Shown: positions 42,041 to 53,988 of the stretch, one piece after another
Layout: each line of letters starts with the position of its first letter
How positions within the stretch are numbered: position 1 is the stretch's first letter
NCBI GenBank assembly: GCA_037349315.1
Contig: JBAIAC010000225.1
Location: 607,501-671,500, forward strand
Reading direction: 5' to 3'
Origin: Chelydra serpentina
Lineage: Eukaryota; Chordata; Testudines; Chelydridae
DNA length: 64,000 nt
The notes under the pieces: model-generated
The model's input: the letters and a program-made list of their open reading frames with translations, nothing else
The model's database searches: none
Told to the model about the DNA's origin: nothing
Program-made: the position numbers and the translations under genes

Positions 42041-42217
42041 TCTCAGAGAGCAACAGTGACACCGGGTGGCCACGTGGGGTAATGCACACAGCGTCTCCCT
42101 CAGAGAGCAACAGTGACACCGGTGGTCACGTGGCGTAATGCACACAGCATCTCTCTCAGAGAGCAACAGTGACACAGGGTGTCCATGTGGGGCAATGCAC
42201 AAAGCGTCTCTCTCAGG
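42041..42217. repeat. 57-bp satellite array F1 (3 monomers, inverted-repeat orientation)
   Basis: Orientation as in array A, corresponding to the reversed end of array B. It ends at 'tctctctcaggcc', where orientation flips. Confidence 0.93.
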
Positions 42218-42221
42218 CCTT

Positions 42222-44570
42222 GTGTGTCACTGTTGCTCTCTGAGAGAAATGCTGTGTGCGTTACCCCACGTGGCCACCCGGTGTCACTGTTGCTCTCTGA
42301 GAGAGACGCTGTGTGCGTTACCCCACGTGCCACCCAGTGTCACTGTTGCTCTCTCAGAGAGAGGCTGTGTGCATTACCCCACGTGCCACCCAGTGTCACT
42401 GTTGCTCTCTCAGAGATTGGCTGTGTGCATTACCCCACGTGGCCACCCAGTGTCACTGTTGCTCTCTGAGAGAGACGCTGTGTGCATTACCCCACGTGGC
42501 CACCCGGTGTCACTGTTGCTCTCTGAGAGAGACGCTGTGTGCATTACCCCACGTGGCCACCCGGTGTCACTGTTGCTCTCTGAGAGAGATGCTGTGTGCG
42601 TTAGCCAACGTGGCCACCCGGTGTCTCTGTTGCTCTCTGAGAGATGCTGCGTGCATTACCCCACGTGGCCACCCGGTGTCACTGTTGCTCTCTCAGAGAG
42701 ATGCTGTGTGCATTACCCCACGTGGCCACCCGGTGTCACTGTTGCTCTCTGAGAGAGATGCTGTGTGCAGTACCTCACGTGGCCACCCAGTGTCACTGTT
42801 GCTCTCTGAGAGAGATGCTGTGTGCAGTACCTCACGTGGCCACCCAGTGTCACTGTTGCTCTCTGAGAGAGACGCTGTGTGCATTACCCCACGTGGCCAC
42901 CCGGTGTCACTGTTGCTCTCTGAGAGAGACGCTGTGTGCATTACCCCACGTGGCCACCCGGTGTCACTGTTGCTCTCTCAGAGAGATGCTGTGTGCGTTA
43001 TCCCACGTGGCCACCCGGTGTCACTGTTGCTCTCTGAGAGAGATGCTGTGTGCAGTACCTCACGTGGCCACCCAGTGTCACTGTTGCTCTCTGAGAGAGA
43101 TGCTGTGTGCATTACCCCACGTGGCCACCCAGTGTCACTGTTGCTCTCTGAGAGAGACGCTGTGTGCATTACCCCACGTGGCCACCCGGTGTCACTGTCG
43201 CTCTCTGAGATAGATGCTGTGTGCATTACCCCACGTGGCCACCCGGTGTCACTGTTGCTCTCTGAGAGAGACGCTGTGTGCATTACCCCACGTGGCCACC
43301 CAGTGTCACTGTTGCTCTCTGAGAGAGACGCTGTGTGCATTACCCCACGTGGCCACCCAGTGTCACTGTTGCTCTCTGAGAGAGACGCTGTGTGCGTTAC
43401 CCCACGTGGCCACCCAGTGTCACTGTTGCTCTCTGAGAGAGACGCTGTGTGCATTACCCCACGTGGCCACCCGGAGTCACTGCCGCTCTCTGAGAGAGAC
43501 GCTGTGTGCATTACCCCACGTGGCCACCCGGTGTCACTGTTGCTCTCTGAGAGAGATGCTGTGTGCATTACCCCACGTGGCCACCCGGAGTCACTGCCGC
43601 TCTCTGAGAGAGACGCTGTGTGCGTTACCCCACGTGGCCACCCGGTGTCACTATTGCTCTCTGAGAGAGATGCTGTGTGCATTACTCCACCTGGCCAGCT
43701 GGTGTCACTGTTGCTCTCTGAGAGAGATGCTGTGTGCGTTACCCAACGTGGCCACCCAGTGTCACTGTTGCTCTCTGAGAGAGACGCTGTGTGCGTTACC
43801 CCACGTGGCCATCCGGTGTCACTGTTGCTCTCTGAGAGAGATGCTGTGTGCATTACCCCACGTGGCCACCCGGTGTCACTGTTGCTCTCTGAGAGAGACG
43901 CTGTGTGCGTTACCCCACGTGGCCTCCCGGTGTCACTGTTGCTCTCTGAGAGAGACGCTGTGTGCATTACCCCACGTGGCCACCCGGTGTCACTGTCGCT
44001 CTCTGAGAGAGACGCTGTGTGCATTACCCCACGTGGACACCCGGAGTCACTGCCGCTCTCTGAGAGAGACGCTGTGTGCATTACCCCACGTGGCCACCCG
44101 GTGTCACTGTTGCTCTCTGAGAGAGATGCTGTGTGCATTACCCCACGTGGCCACCCGGAGTCACTGCCGCTCTCTGAGAGAGACGCTGTGTGCATTACCC
44201 CACGTGGCCACCCGGTGTCACTGTTGCTCTCTGAGAGAGACGCTGTGTGCGTTACCCCACGTGGCCACCCGGTGTCACTGTTGCTCTCTGAGAGAGACGC
44301 TGTGTGCATTACCCCACGTGGCCACCCGGAGTCACTGCCGCTCTTTGAGAGAGACGCTGTGTGCATTACCCCACGTGGCCACCCGGTGTCACTGTTGCTC
44401 TCTGAGAGAGATGCTGTGTGCATTACCCCACGTGGCCACCCGGAGTCACTGCCGCTCTCTGAGAGAGACGCTGTGTGCGTTACCCCACGTGGCCTCCCGG
44501 TGTCACTGTTGCTCTCTGAGAGAGACGCTGTGTGCATTACCCCACGTGGCCACCCGGTGTCACTGTTGCT
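42222..44570. repeat. 57-bp satellite array F2, about 41 monomers
   Basis: Same orientation as array B. E-box kept in nearly all monomers. Sub-families marked by GGAGTCACTGCC recur as pairs at about 43470, 43587, 44043, 44157, 44328 and 44442. Frames up to 769 codons are artefacts of the period. Confidence 0.97.
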
Positions 44571-44738
44571 TGTTCCAGCAGGTTTCCCTCACCCTGGGCT
44601 CCTCCCATTCTCCACCCTGTGACTTTCCTGCCGCGCTCCAACCTTCAAACCAAACTGTGCAAATCTTCCCATCTCTGGTGTATTTCTGTCCCTCTTCCTC
44701 CTGCAGGAACCCACCAGCAACCCCTCGATGATACCTAC

Positions 44739-44827
44739 CTGAACTGACTCCTCTGCAGCCATTTCCCTTCCCTGTCCCATGGGAGGCTGGGATGAGCTGG
44801 AGTGAAACATGGACGTCACTCTGCAGC
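44739..44827 (-). CDS. KRAB zinc-finger gene C, first coding exon (truncated gene)
   Basis: On the minus strand: acceptor CCTGCCAG, ATG at 44819, 27 codons (starts MTSMFHSS, ends MAAEESVQ), then CAG|GTAGGT. It is homologous to exons at 7191 and 48295. The following intron matches gene A for about 170 bp and is then replaced by satellite array F2 at 44570, so no KRAB exon follows. Transcription would start from the shared promoter near 46.3 kb. Confidence 0.8.
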
Positions 44828-45414
44828 CTGGCAGGGCGAGAAGAGAAAGTTGTGGAGGTTGCAGAACAGGGTTTAGTTAATTTCACGTCACGATCCCCCC
44901 AGGCCCTTTCCCTGCAGACACACACCCGACATTCTGCCATGCTGGGGAAACGCTTCATCTCTTTACTCCAGTGGGGACCTGGCCCCTCCTGCCGGGGCTG
45001 AGCCCAGAGACATTTTCCAGCCTCCCCAGTAATAAAGTCTCTGAAGGAAACGCTAGAAAGGAGCAGAAGCAAAGGGGCTGGGCAGGCTCCATAGGGGACA
45101 CGGGCTCCCCCTGTTCCCTCCTGGGCCCCGGCCAAGCCATGCTGCTGGCAGAGAACAGCCGCCCCATCGCCACCCCTGAGCCAGCCACGTCTCGGGGCTC
45201 CCCAAACAGCCCCCCCAACCCCGACCCCCTTTGGGGAGTGACTCGGGGCAGCAATTTCCCACCCGAACGAGGACAAAGGGCTGCAGATAAACTGGGGTGG
45301 GGGGAAACATCCCAAATCTGGAGAGAATTTAAATGGCCGTTGGAGACTGATGGCGAAAATGGGGCAAAAGAAGAGACGGGAGAGTCCGTCATTGTGGGAC
45401 CCCCCAGGGAGCCG

Positions 45415-46235
45415 CTGCTCAGCCCCGCCCCCGGCTCCCAATGGAGCCAGAGCCCCGCCCCCAGGCGCTGCCCCGCCCCCGCGCTGTGCCAGAGCCCCGC
45501 CCCCAGGAGCTGCCCCGCCCCCGGCTCCCAATCGAGCCAGAGCCCCGCCCCCAGGAGCTACCCCGCCCCCGGGCTGTGCCGGAGCCCCGCCCCCAGGCGC
45601 TGCCCCGCCCCCGGCTCCCAGTGTAGCCAGAGCCCCGCCCCCAGGCGCTGCCCCGCCCCCGGGCTGTGCCAGAGCCCCGCCCCCAGGCGCTGCCCCGCCC
45701 CCGCGCTGTGCCAGAGCCCCGCCCCCAGGAGCTGCCCCGCCCCCGGCCTGTGCCAGAGCCCCGCCCCCAGGAGCAGCCCCGCCCCCGGGCTGTGACAGAG
45801 CCCTGCCCCCAGGAGCTGCCCCGCCGCCGGCCTGTGCCAGAGCCCCGCCCCCAGGAGCTGCCCCGCCCCCGGCTCCCAATGGAGCCCGAGCCCCGCCCCC
45901 AGGAGCTGCCCGGCCCCGGCTCCCAATGGAGCCAGAGCCCCGCCCCCAGGCACTGCCCCGCCCCCGGGCTGTGACAGAGCCCCGCCCCCAGGAGCTGCCC
46001 CGCCCCCGGCCTGTGCCAGAGCCCCGCCCCCAGGAGCTGCCCCGCCCCCGGCTCCCAATGGAGCCCGAGCCCCGCCCCCAGGAGCTGCCCCGCCCCGCTC
46101 TGAGCCAGAGCCCCGCCCCCAGGAGGTGCCCCGCCCTCGGGCTGTGCCAGAGCCCCGCCCCCAGGAGCTGCCCCGCCCCCGGCTCACAATGGCGCCAGAG
46201 CCCCGCCCCCAGGAGCAGCCCCGCCCCCAGGCTCT
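45415..46235. repeat. GC-box minisatellite (42/48-bp units, about 18-19 copies)
   Basis: Each unit holds two CCCCGCCCC boxes: 'agccccgcccccagg' and 'gctgccccgcccccgg', separated by 'gctgtgccag' or 'ctcccaatggagccag'. CCCCGCCC is the Sp1/KLF site. Unit lengths are multiples of three, so Pro/Ala/Gly-rich frames (up to 690 codons on the minus strand) are artefacts. Confidence 0.93.
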
Positions 46236-46259
46236 GGGCTTTGAACTCCCAGCTCTCTG

Positions 46260-46440
46260 GGGCTCGCACTGAGCATGCCCAGTAACAGCTGCTTAAAACT
46301 CTCCCTGAGCTGGGCTGAAGAGGGCGGAAGCGGCTCCCGGGGCAGGCTGGGAGATGTAGTTCCTGGCGCGCCTGAAGGGACCGGAAGTGACGTTGAAGGG
46401 TTTGTGTCTCCCGGCTCTGGGCATGCGCAGATCGGGGCGG
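46260..46440. promoter_or_regulatory. Candidate bidirectional CpG promoter of KRAB genes B and C
   Basis: A dense cluster of promoter motifs: GAACTACATCTCCCAG (minus strand, ZNF143/SBS-like, 46346-46361), CCGGAAGTGACGTT (ETS plus CRE-like, 46381-46394), GCATGCGCAG (NRF1-like, 46421-46430) and AGCATGCCCAG near 46273. No TATA box. It lies between the divergent first exons at 44.8 and 48.3 kb. Confidence 0.65.
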
Positions 46441-46639
46441 GGGGAGAGGAGCAGGTGACCCCCGAGGGGGCTGAGACCCCCTCGGATTTAACGCTGCCCC
46501 CGGCCCTGGGGACCCCCCGCCCCCTCCCCTTTCTCCCCAGAGACCCCCCCTCCCCCCCACCCCTGAGCAGGTCTCTGCCCCTCCCCCCACTGCGCCCCAT
46601 TGTCTCCCCCTCCCCCCATGGGCGGCTCTCACTGTGGGG

Positions 46640-47030
46640 GGGGGTCGGGGGCACTCTGGGGCTCTGGCTGGTGGTCTGGGCTCTGGGCGGGTCTGGGGCC
46701 CCTGGCTGGGGGTCTGGGCTCTGGGGGGGGTGGTCTGGGGCCCCTGGGTCGGGGTCTGGGCTCTGGGGGGGTCTGGGGCCCCTGGCTGGGGGTCTGGGCT
46801 CTGGGGGGGGTCTGGGGCCCCTGGCTGGGCTCTGGGGGAGGTGGTCTGGGGTCCCTGGCTGGGGGTCTGGGCTCTGTGGGGGTCTGGGGCCCCTGGCTCG
46901 GGGTCTGGGCTCTCGGGGGGGGTCGGGGGCCCCTGGCTGGGGGTCTGGGCTCTGGGGGGGGGTCTGGGGCCCCTGGCTGGGGGTCTGGGCTCTGGGGGGG
47001 GGTCGGGGGCCCCTGGCTGGGGGCTGGGAA
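46640..47030. repeat. G-rich minisatellite, about 39-40-bp units
   Basis: Units of 'gggggtctgggctctggggg' and 'tctggggcccctggctg', about ten copies. Runs of G could form quadruplexes on the plus strand. Confidence 0.9.
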
Positions 47031-48294
47031 TGTGACATCACCGATTCCGCTTTTCTCCCCTCTGGAAAACTGCGGAAACGTCCGGTTCCATTGGGAAAAT
47101 TCATCCCCCGAGTCCTTGTCCTAGATCTGGGGGTGCGGGAGGGGGGAAGGGGGTTCGCGCTGCCCCACAACGGTCTCTCCCACAGCGCTCTGGACTCGTT
47201 CTTCCTGAAACCTGGTGTCACGGACACCACTGTTAATCCAGAGTCACTGCCGGGACAGACGAGGAGTGACTCCAGATGGACAGTGGGGCAAATGAGATCA
47301 GCAATTCTCCCTGTGAGGAGGGGCTCTCATTAGCTGCTCCCCCCAGAGAGCTCAAGGGGGGAAGGCTGCTCCAACGCCCTGTCCCTCTCTGCTCAGGATA
47401 TTGGGGTTCAGCTTCCTGGGTCAGACGCTGCAGCCTCCATCATGATCTGGGAGACCAGGCTTAGCAGCTGCTGCTCCCCCAGCGGGGTCTGTGCTGGGAA
47501 GTGACCTTAATTAAACCGTCTTCTCTGCCCAACCCACGTGATGACTTTCTCCAGCTGGCACCAGCCCTCTAGGGCAGCCCTGAGCCCTGTTAATACTAAA
47601 TTCTGAGCCAGAGATTCCAGGTAACTGGAAGAAATGAGGGGAAAATGCTGGGGTCTGGCCTTAAAATGACTCTACTCAAACAGACCCTCCCCCCTCATTT
47701 CTCATCCCATTAGCAATTGCAGGAGCAAATCCAGCCATGGGGAAGCAAACAACCCAGCAATGGGACTTTCCTACCAGACGGGCAGGGAGAGGGGACAGGG
47801 AAAAGGAGAAAGAGAGACTGAAAGGAGCCATGGGAGAGAAGAGTTTGGAGAGAGATTTCCAGATCTCTAATCTGCCCAGACAGATTTATTACTGCACCCT
47901 AGGTAAAATCATTTTCCTGTGGAAAAGATGAGGATCAAACAGAGGAAAACCCAGTTCCTGACTCCATATCCCTCCTACTGGGGTGTGGCTGCCGTGGGGT
48001 CAGTGTCCAAGGGAATCCCCCACAGTAAATACTTTGGCTCTGCTTTTTTCTAGCATTGTGTTCAGATGCTTTGTTACAGAATGGGGGGAGGGAGAAAAGA
48101 GGTTAAAAATGTCTCTGTGGGTTTAGCCTGGCAGGAGTGGCCAGGTCTCCACTGTAATAAAGAGATCGAGCATTTTCTCAGCATGGCAGACTCTAGGGTG
48201 TCTGTCTGCAGGGGAAAAGCCTGGGGCAATCGTGCTGTGAAATGAATTAAAGCCTGTTCTGAAACGTCCACAACTGCCCTTCTCACCCTGCCAG

Positions 48295-48383
48295 GCTGCA
48301 GAATAATGTCTGTGTTTTGCTCCAGTTCATCCCGTCCTCCCATGGGACAGGGGAGAGACATGGCTGCAGAGGAGCCGGTTCAG
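48295..48383 (+). CDS. KRAB zinc-finger gene B, first coding exon
   Basis: ATG at 48306, 26 codons (starts MSVFCSSS, ends MAAEEPVQ), donor CAG|GTAGGG. Phase 0, compatible with the KRAB-A exon at 50969. Confidence 0.8.
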
Positions 48384-48485
48384 GTAGGGATTATCGGGGG
48401 GTTGCTGGTGGGTTCCTGCGGGAGGAAGAGGGACAGCAAATACACCGGAGATGGGAACGTTTGCACTGTCTGGTTTGGAGGTTGG

Positions 48486-48693
48486 AGCTAGGATGACCAG
48501 ACAGCAAGTGTGAAAAATTTGAGAGGGAAGTGGCACAAGGATGCAAATAGTGCACACACACACGCACACTAGGGTGACCAGACAACAAATGTGAAAAATT
48601 GGGACGGGGGTGGGGGGTAATAGGAGCCTATATAAGAAAAAGACCCCAAAATCAGGACTGTCCCTATAAAATTGGGTCATCTGGTCACCGTAG
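48486..48693 (+). mobile_element. Two adjacent/nested hAT-type MITE copies
   Basis: 'ctaggatgaccagacagcaa' and a second start 'tagggtgaccagacaacaaa' at about 48570, sharing the end 'catctggtcaccgtag'. Same family as 22760-22881. KRAB copy A has no insertion at the matching position (near 7405), so the insertion postdates the duplication. Confidence 0.8.
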
Positions 48694-50926
48694 TTGGGGC
48701 GGGACAGGAAATTCACAGGATGGAGACTGGGAGGAGGCCTGGGTGGGGCAAACCTGCTGGGAGATGTTTAATAAGTGGCCTAGATTCTAGCAACGGACCC
48801 CTGAGGTTGGAAGGTGGAAATGCCCTAATTTGTGGAACAGGAAACAACCCACCTAGGTGGGGCTGGGAAAATGGAGCAGATCCCAGTGCTGGAGCCTGAC
48901 CTGAGTAACCAGCGGCTGCTCTGAGATCTAGATCTAGGGGGGCACCCACCAATGAGGCTTAAGGAGGGTTCTTAAGCTTTTTCTGTCTGAGCCCCCTCAA
49001 CACGCTATAACCCCCCCACGGCCCTGCATCGGCATGTTTCTCTGCATATAAAAGCCAGGGCTGGCATTAGGGGGTGGTAACCAGGGCAAGTGCCTGGGGC
49101 CCCATGTGACAGGCCCCCCCGCAAAGCTCATTGCTCATAGTTTGGCTTCAGCCCCTGGGGGCAGGGCTCAGGACCCAGCCTTCAGCCCCATGCAGGGAGG
49201 TTTCATCTTTCTGCCTCAGGCCCAAGCGAGTCTAACACTGGCCCTGCTTGGAGGACCCCCTGAAACCTGCTTACAGCTCCCCAGAGGTCCAGGGACTCCT
49301 GCCTTAGGGGATATGCCCCTCCCGCCGTATCCAGCTCCAGGGCTGGCCTTGGAGAAAATGGCACCCTGGGCAAACTTATATTTTGGTGCTTCCCCCCATC
49401 ACCCCTGGCCCTCATGAGCTCCCCACCATCCCCTCCAGGCCCCGATGCCTCCCTCCGGTGCTTACTTTGTATTGAAAGAGCGGCTGGAGCTCAGCCCCAG
49501 CACAGATTAAGCCCTGGCAGGGCGGCCTGATAGCAGTGGCTGCTGACCAAGTGCCCAGCTCTGAAGGCAAAGCCACCGCCAGCAGCAGCGCAGAGGTAAG
49601 GGTGGCCTGGTATGTGGTGTACTGTGCAGCCTTTTCTTTTATTTAAAGTGCATGTTGTGATGTGGTATTACACCGCCCTGGGTCTGCCTCTGCTGGCTAC
49701 AGTTCCAAACTTAACAGAGTGAAAGTCACCTCGGCTACTCGCTTCACATGTATCGTCCAGGAACACACACAGACCAAGGGCAGTGACCACACAGACATTC
49801 ACACGTACAAGGTCTAGTCTGTTTGACCCATCTTATGAAAGTTACAATTAAAGTTCTGAATCCCCAAGCATAGAGAAATTCTATAAAGCCCTATGCAAAA
49901 GTTACAAATCTAGTTCTACTCCCATCCTTAACAATAGTGGTAGGGTATGATGAGTCTCTCATGGCTTGATCATCAGTAGAGGGATGATTCCTGCTGGAGT
50001 ATTCCATAGAGAGCTTAATTTTCCCGCTCTGGGCACCCCCTTTTTAGAATGTGGTTCTGATTAGACCTCACTAGCATTGACGCACATTTGGAAACAGAGG
50101 TTCCTTTACAGAATTTTTTAAATTTAAAATGAATCTTCCAGCTAATTAGACGGGAAGTCCCAAGAAGTAATAACAATAATTGAAGTGTCTCTTGTGGGGT
50201 GAGTGTGTGTGTTGGGAGAGTGTGAAAGAGACACATTGTGTGTGAGAGATACAGTGTGTGTGTGTGTGGCGGGGAGGAGTGTGAGACACAGCACACTGTC
50301 ACTTTACACACAGCAGCACTCACTAGTCTGAAGGCTCGTTCAGACAGCAGCAGCGGCCAGCAGCTCCCACTCCTGACCCAGAGGCAGCAGCGCAGACTCT
50401 TGTCCCCCCACCCCTCAGCTCAGCAGAGACTGGGTACAGGGGCAGGAGGATGGGCCCACCCCGACATCAGCAACCCCCCCTGCACAGCACACAGGTGGCT
50501 CCTGGGAGCAGCTTGGCCAGGGGCAGCTCCCAGTGGGGGGAGGGGGCAGGGCTACAGGAGCAGTGGGGAGAGGAGAGACAGGACACCCCTGCTAGAGGCA
50601 CCCCCTCAGCAATGTCCCCCTGGACTGTCGCCTAGTCCACCCACCACCAAGGCTGGCCCTGTCCAGCTCCTCACAATGAGAACAGTGTTGAGCTTTCTCC
50701 CAGCGAGCTCTCCCTGCACTCTGCTCGGGCCTCCATCTCCCGTATCAGTCTCACGCTAGTAGGTGTGTGATGGATCTGCTGGGAGAGACAAGGGGCTCTC
50801 TCTTCGTCCCCTCCCCCTGGTGTTTTCTGGATGCTCTGAGTGGGGTGGGGGTGGGACTCCTGACTGTGAGCCACCCAGAGCTTCCCTTTGATTGGCTCCT
50901 CTCCTCCACGGATAGTGGGGCTGTGA

Positions 50927-53047
<2,121 letters not shown>

Positions 53048-53052
53048 TAGCC

Positions 53053-53528
53053 TGTGACGGAGTAGAGAGCGAGATGGATCTGACCTGAGGGAAAGGCTGC
53101 ATTGGAAATGCGAGACTTTACCTGAGGCTGTAACATGAGCCAGGACGGGGGTTGGGAGGTGACACCTTTGGCTGGGAGAATGGACACAGGCTAGAGGAGG
53201 GGCCCCGGGGGAGGGGAGAGAGACTGCTGGAGGGTTTGGCTGTTGGGTTTCAGTTTTGAAGCTGGCCGGAGAAGAGGCGAGAGAGGCAGACAGGGTCTGG
53301 CCTCCCGGCCCTTTTGGAGCTGTGGGGCGAAATGCAGGGAGCCCCAAGCTGGGGTCTAAGCTCCCTGCCCCCCGGAAGGACCCGAGGGGTCCTGGATGTA
53401 CTGGCAAGCTCTGGTTGGACTGTGTTCCCGGCATCTCTAATAAACCTTCTGTTCTACTGGCTGGCTGAGACTCCCAGTGAATCCGGGGAAGAGGGGTGCA
53501 GGGCCGGACTCCCCTATACTCCGTGACA
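53053..53528 (+). mobile_element. 5' LTR of a complete LTR retrotransposon
   Basis: 476 bp, TGTGACGGAG to CTCCGTGACA, with AATAAA at 53439-53444. Preceded by target duplication TAGCC (53048-53052). About three differences from the 3' LTR. Confidence 0.96.
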
Positions 53529-53530
53529 AC

Positions 53531-53548
53531 TGGTGGCAGCGGTGGGAT
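53531..53548 (+). other. Primer binding site, tRNA-Leu(AAG) type
   Basis: TGGTGGCAGCGGTGGGAT, two bases after the LTR. It is complementary to the 3' end of vertebrate tRNA-Leu(AAG) including CCA, as I recall that tRNA. Confidence 0.8.
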
Positions 53549-53988
53549 GTTCTGCACCCCGTGAACGGCGCTTCCTGCAGTAAGTAACTGGGGAGCAGTA
53601 GAAAGAAGGGGTGCTAACGAGGACCAGGCGTGCTGAAGGCCCACAGAGGAGCAGTTTCGGGGAGCGGAGGAGCTACGCTTAACCCCTGGGAGTGTGTGAC
53701 CAGCGAGAAGGACTGTGCAATGATGGGGTCCCCCTGGGCTCTGCAGTGAGCAGTCCCAGGGGCGGAGGAGCCTGCGGCTTGGCCCTGGGAGAGAGAAGGA
53801 ATTTTGCAGTGACAGGGTTCCCCTGGGGGTGCCGTGAGTGGACCCAGGGGCGGAGGAGCTGCCGCTCAACCCTGGCAAAGAGGCGGTGACCTGGAGAAGG
53901 GCTGGCACACTTGGGGTTCTTCCTGGAAACCATGGGGAGCTAAGAGCACACAGGCCTGCGAGTCCACAGCAAACTTGGGAGCAGTGAA

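Larger units (their letters stand above)
35795..42217 (-). repeat. Right arm of large inverted repeat
   Basis: Reverse complement of 17560-22755. Differences from the left arm: expanded minisatellite (about +1.4 kb), loss of about 470 bp of CR1 next to the tRNA-Ile, gain of a 234-bp tRNA-Gln segment, and single changes in tRNA anticodon loops. The arm ends inside satellite DNA at about 42217. Confidence 0.9.

Noticed and set aside
44560..46632. A 690-codon minus-strand frame and a 311-codon plus-strand frame, both Pro/Ala/Gly-rich.
   Set aside because: They arise from the GC-box minisatellite whose units are multiples of three. Opposite frames are equally open, and the minus-strand frame runs across a good splice donor of KRAB exon 1.
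46275..47333. A 352-codon Gly-rich frame and a 348-codon minus-strand frame.
   Set aside because: They cross the G-rich minisatellite and the promoter candidate. Both strands are open because of repeat composition.
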